Of a stretch of DNA of 13,261 bases, positions 12,792-13,261 are shown piece after piece (within the stretch, counting starts at the first letter, position 1; each line of letters begins with the position of its first letter). The notes under the pieces were generated by a model that worked only from the letters and a program-made list of their open reading frames with translations, was not told the origin of the DNA and searched no databases. The DNA comes from Methanosarcinales archaeon. Lineage in GTDB: Archaea > Halobacteriota > Methanosarcinia > Methanosarcinales > Methanogasteraceae. Position numbers and translations under genes: made by a program. The stretch lies in the NCBI GenBank assembly GCA_030606635.1, contig JAUWGA010000029.1:1-13261 (forward strand), given 5' to 3'.

Positions 12792-13261
12792 ATGAAGCGA
12801 TGCATCGCAATCGCAGAAAAAGACCTTACAGCCGAGTTTAGAACCAAGCAGATGCTAAACTCGATGCTCATGTTCGCATTCCTTATCATATTGATCTTCG
12901 GTTTTTCATTTTTAGATTTGCGCGGCAACCACGACCGGATCACAGAACTGGCTCCGGGTATGCTCTGGATTACGTTTATGTTCGCAGGCATGTTGGGACT
13001 GTCCAGATCGTTCGCTCTTGAGCAGGAGGAGAACTGCATCGAGGGTCTGAAACTCTGCCCGGTCGATCGCAGCGCTATCTATGTAGGCAAGATGCTCTCC
13101 AGTCTCGTGCTGATGCTGATCATGGAGGCAATCACCATACCGATATTTATGGTTCTATTCAATTATACAATACCAAACTTGTTCGGGCTGGCACTTGTCA
13201 TACTGCTCGGTACGATCGGGTTTCTCGCGGTCGGCACGCTCATATCAGCACTGACCTTAAA
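12792..13261 (+). CDS. ccmB: CcmB-type cytochrome c biogenesis exporter subunit (3' end cut by window edge)
   Basis: Membrane subunit of the CcmABC(D) transporter that works in haem handling for c-type cytochrome maturation. The frame is open from ATG 12792 to the edge (156 codons); the family is about 220 residues. It opens with the CcmB signature: a cytoplasmic helix IAEKDLTAEFRTKQ, a first membrane helix MFAFLIILIFGFSF, then the LWITFMFAGMLGLSRSFALE segment, EGLKLCPVDRSAIYVGK, and further helices. Charges and helices fit a six-helix protein. No strong ribosome binding site is seen; with hemD ending five bases before, translation probably follows from hemD. Its presence suggests the organism makes c-type cytochromes. 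CcmA and CcmC would be expected to the right but cannot be seen. Confidence 0.92.
   Translation, partial: MKRCIAIAEKDLTAEFRTKQMLNSMLMFAFLIILIFGFSFLDLRGNHDRITELAPGMLWITFMFAGMLGLSRSFALEQEENCIEGLKLCPVDRSAIYVGKMLSSLVLMLIMEAITIPIFMVLFNYTIPNLFGLALVILLGTIGFLAVGTLISALTL

Noticed and set aside
1..13261. CRISPR array, insertion sequence, prophage or rRNA
   Set aside because: No regularly spaced repeats, transposase genes, phage structural genes or conserved rRNA segments were seen on either strand.

Overview
The window comes from a euryarchaeon, most likely a methanogen or an anaerobic methane/alkane oxidiser related to the Methanosarcina side of the group. The evidence is ribosomal protein L40e, a long (group II-like) geranylgeranylglyceryl phosphate synthase, prefoldin beta, a fused archaeal CoaBC, the HAD protein usually annotated 'EhaR' in methanogens, TATA-box promoters (some placed for leaderless mRNAs) and GGTG/GAGG-type ribosome binding sites. 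The ccmB gene at the right edge suggests c-type cytochromes, which narrows the choice to cytochrome-making lineages. The species cannot be named from this sequence.

Layout. Bases 1-1630 (minus strand): an uncharacterised small protein, then engB (ribosome-assembly GTPase), then dapB (lysine pathway), which runs off the left edge. Bases 1631-1965: a non-coding divergent region with a palindrome, a hairpin and a GTA microsatellite. Bases 1966-3234: coaBC (coenzyme A synthesis). Bases 3235-3479: an unexplained non-coding or relict stretch. Bases 3480-8267: the most unusual part. Two large membrane proteins overlap by ATGA. The first has five extracellular PKD domains, one membrane helix and a cytoplasmic tail. 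The second has an unfamiliar ectodomain, one membrane helix and HEAT repeats. Both end in the same unrecognised domain of about 195 residues. A DUF1599 gene follows 22 bases later. Bases 8268-9357: a HAD-fold phosphatase-like gene. Bases 9526-10779: rpl40e, GGGP synthase and prefoldin beta in a tight operon (translation, membrane lipid, chaperone). Bases 10780-11026: a promoter region with a strong stem-loop. Bases 11027-11870: a Roadblock/LC7 gene coupled to a V4R/Bet3-like gene. Bases 11995-13261: hemD (uroporphyrinogen III synthase) and the start of ccmB (cytochrome c biogenesis exporter), which is cut by the right edge.

Most genes are core housekeeping functions. The possible new system is the PKD/HEAT membrane pair with a shared C-terminal domain: two membrane proteins with different ectodomains presenting the same cytoplasmic module, which looks like a surface sensing or scaffolding device. 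The Roadblock + V4R pair is a second module of undefined function. All family calls are by eye from translated sequence; no database search was run.
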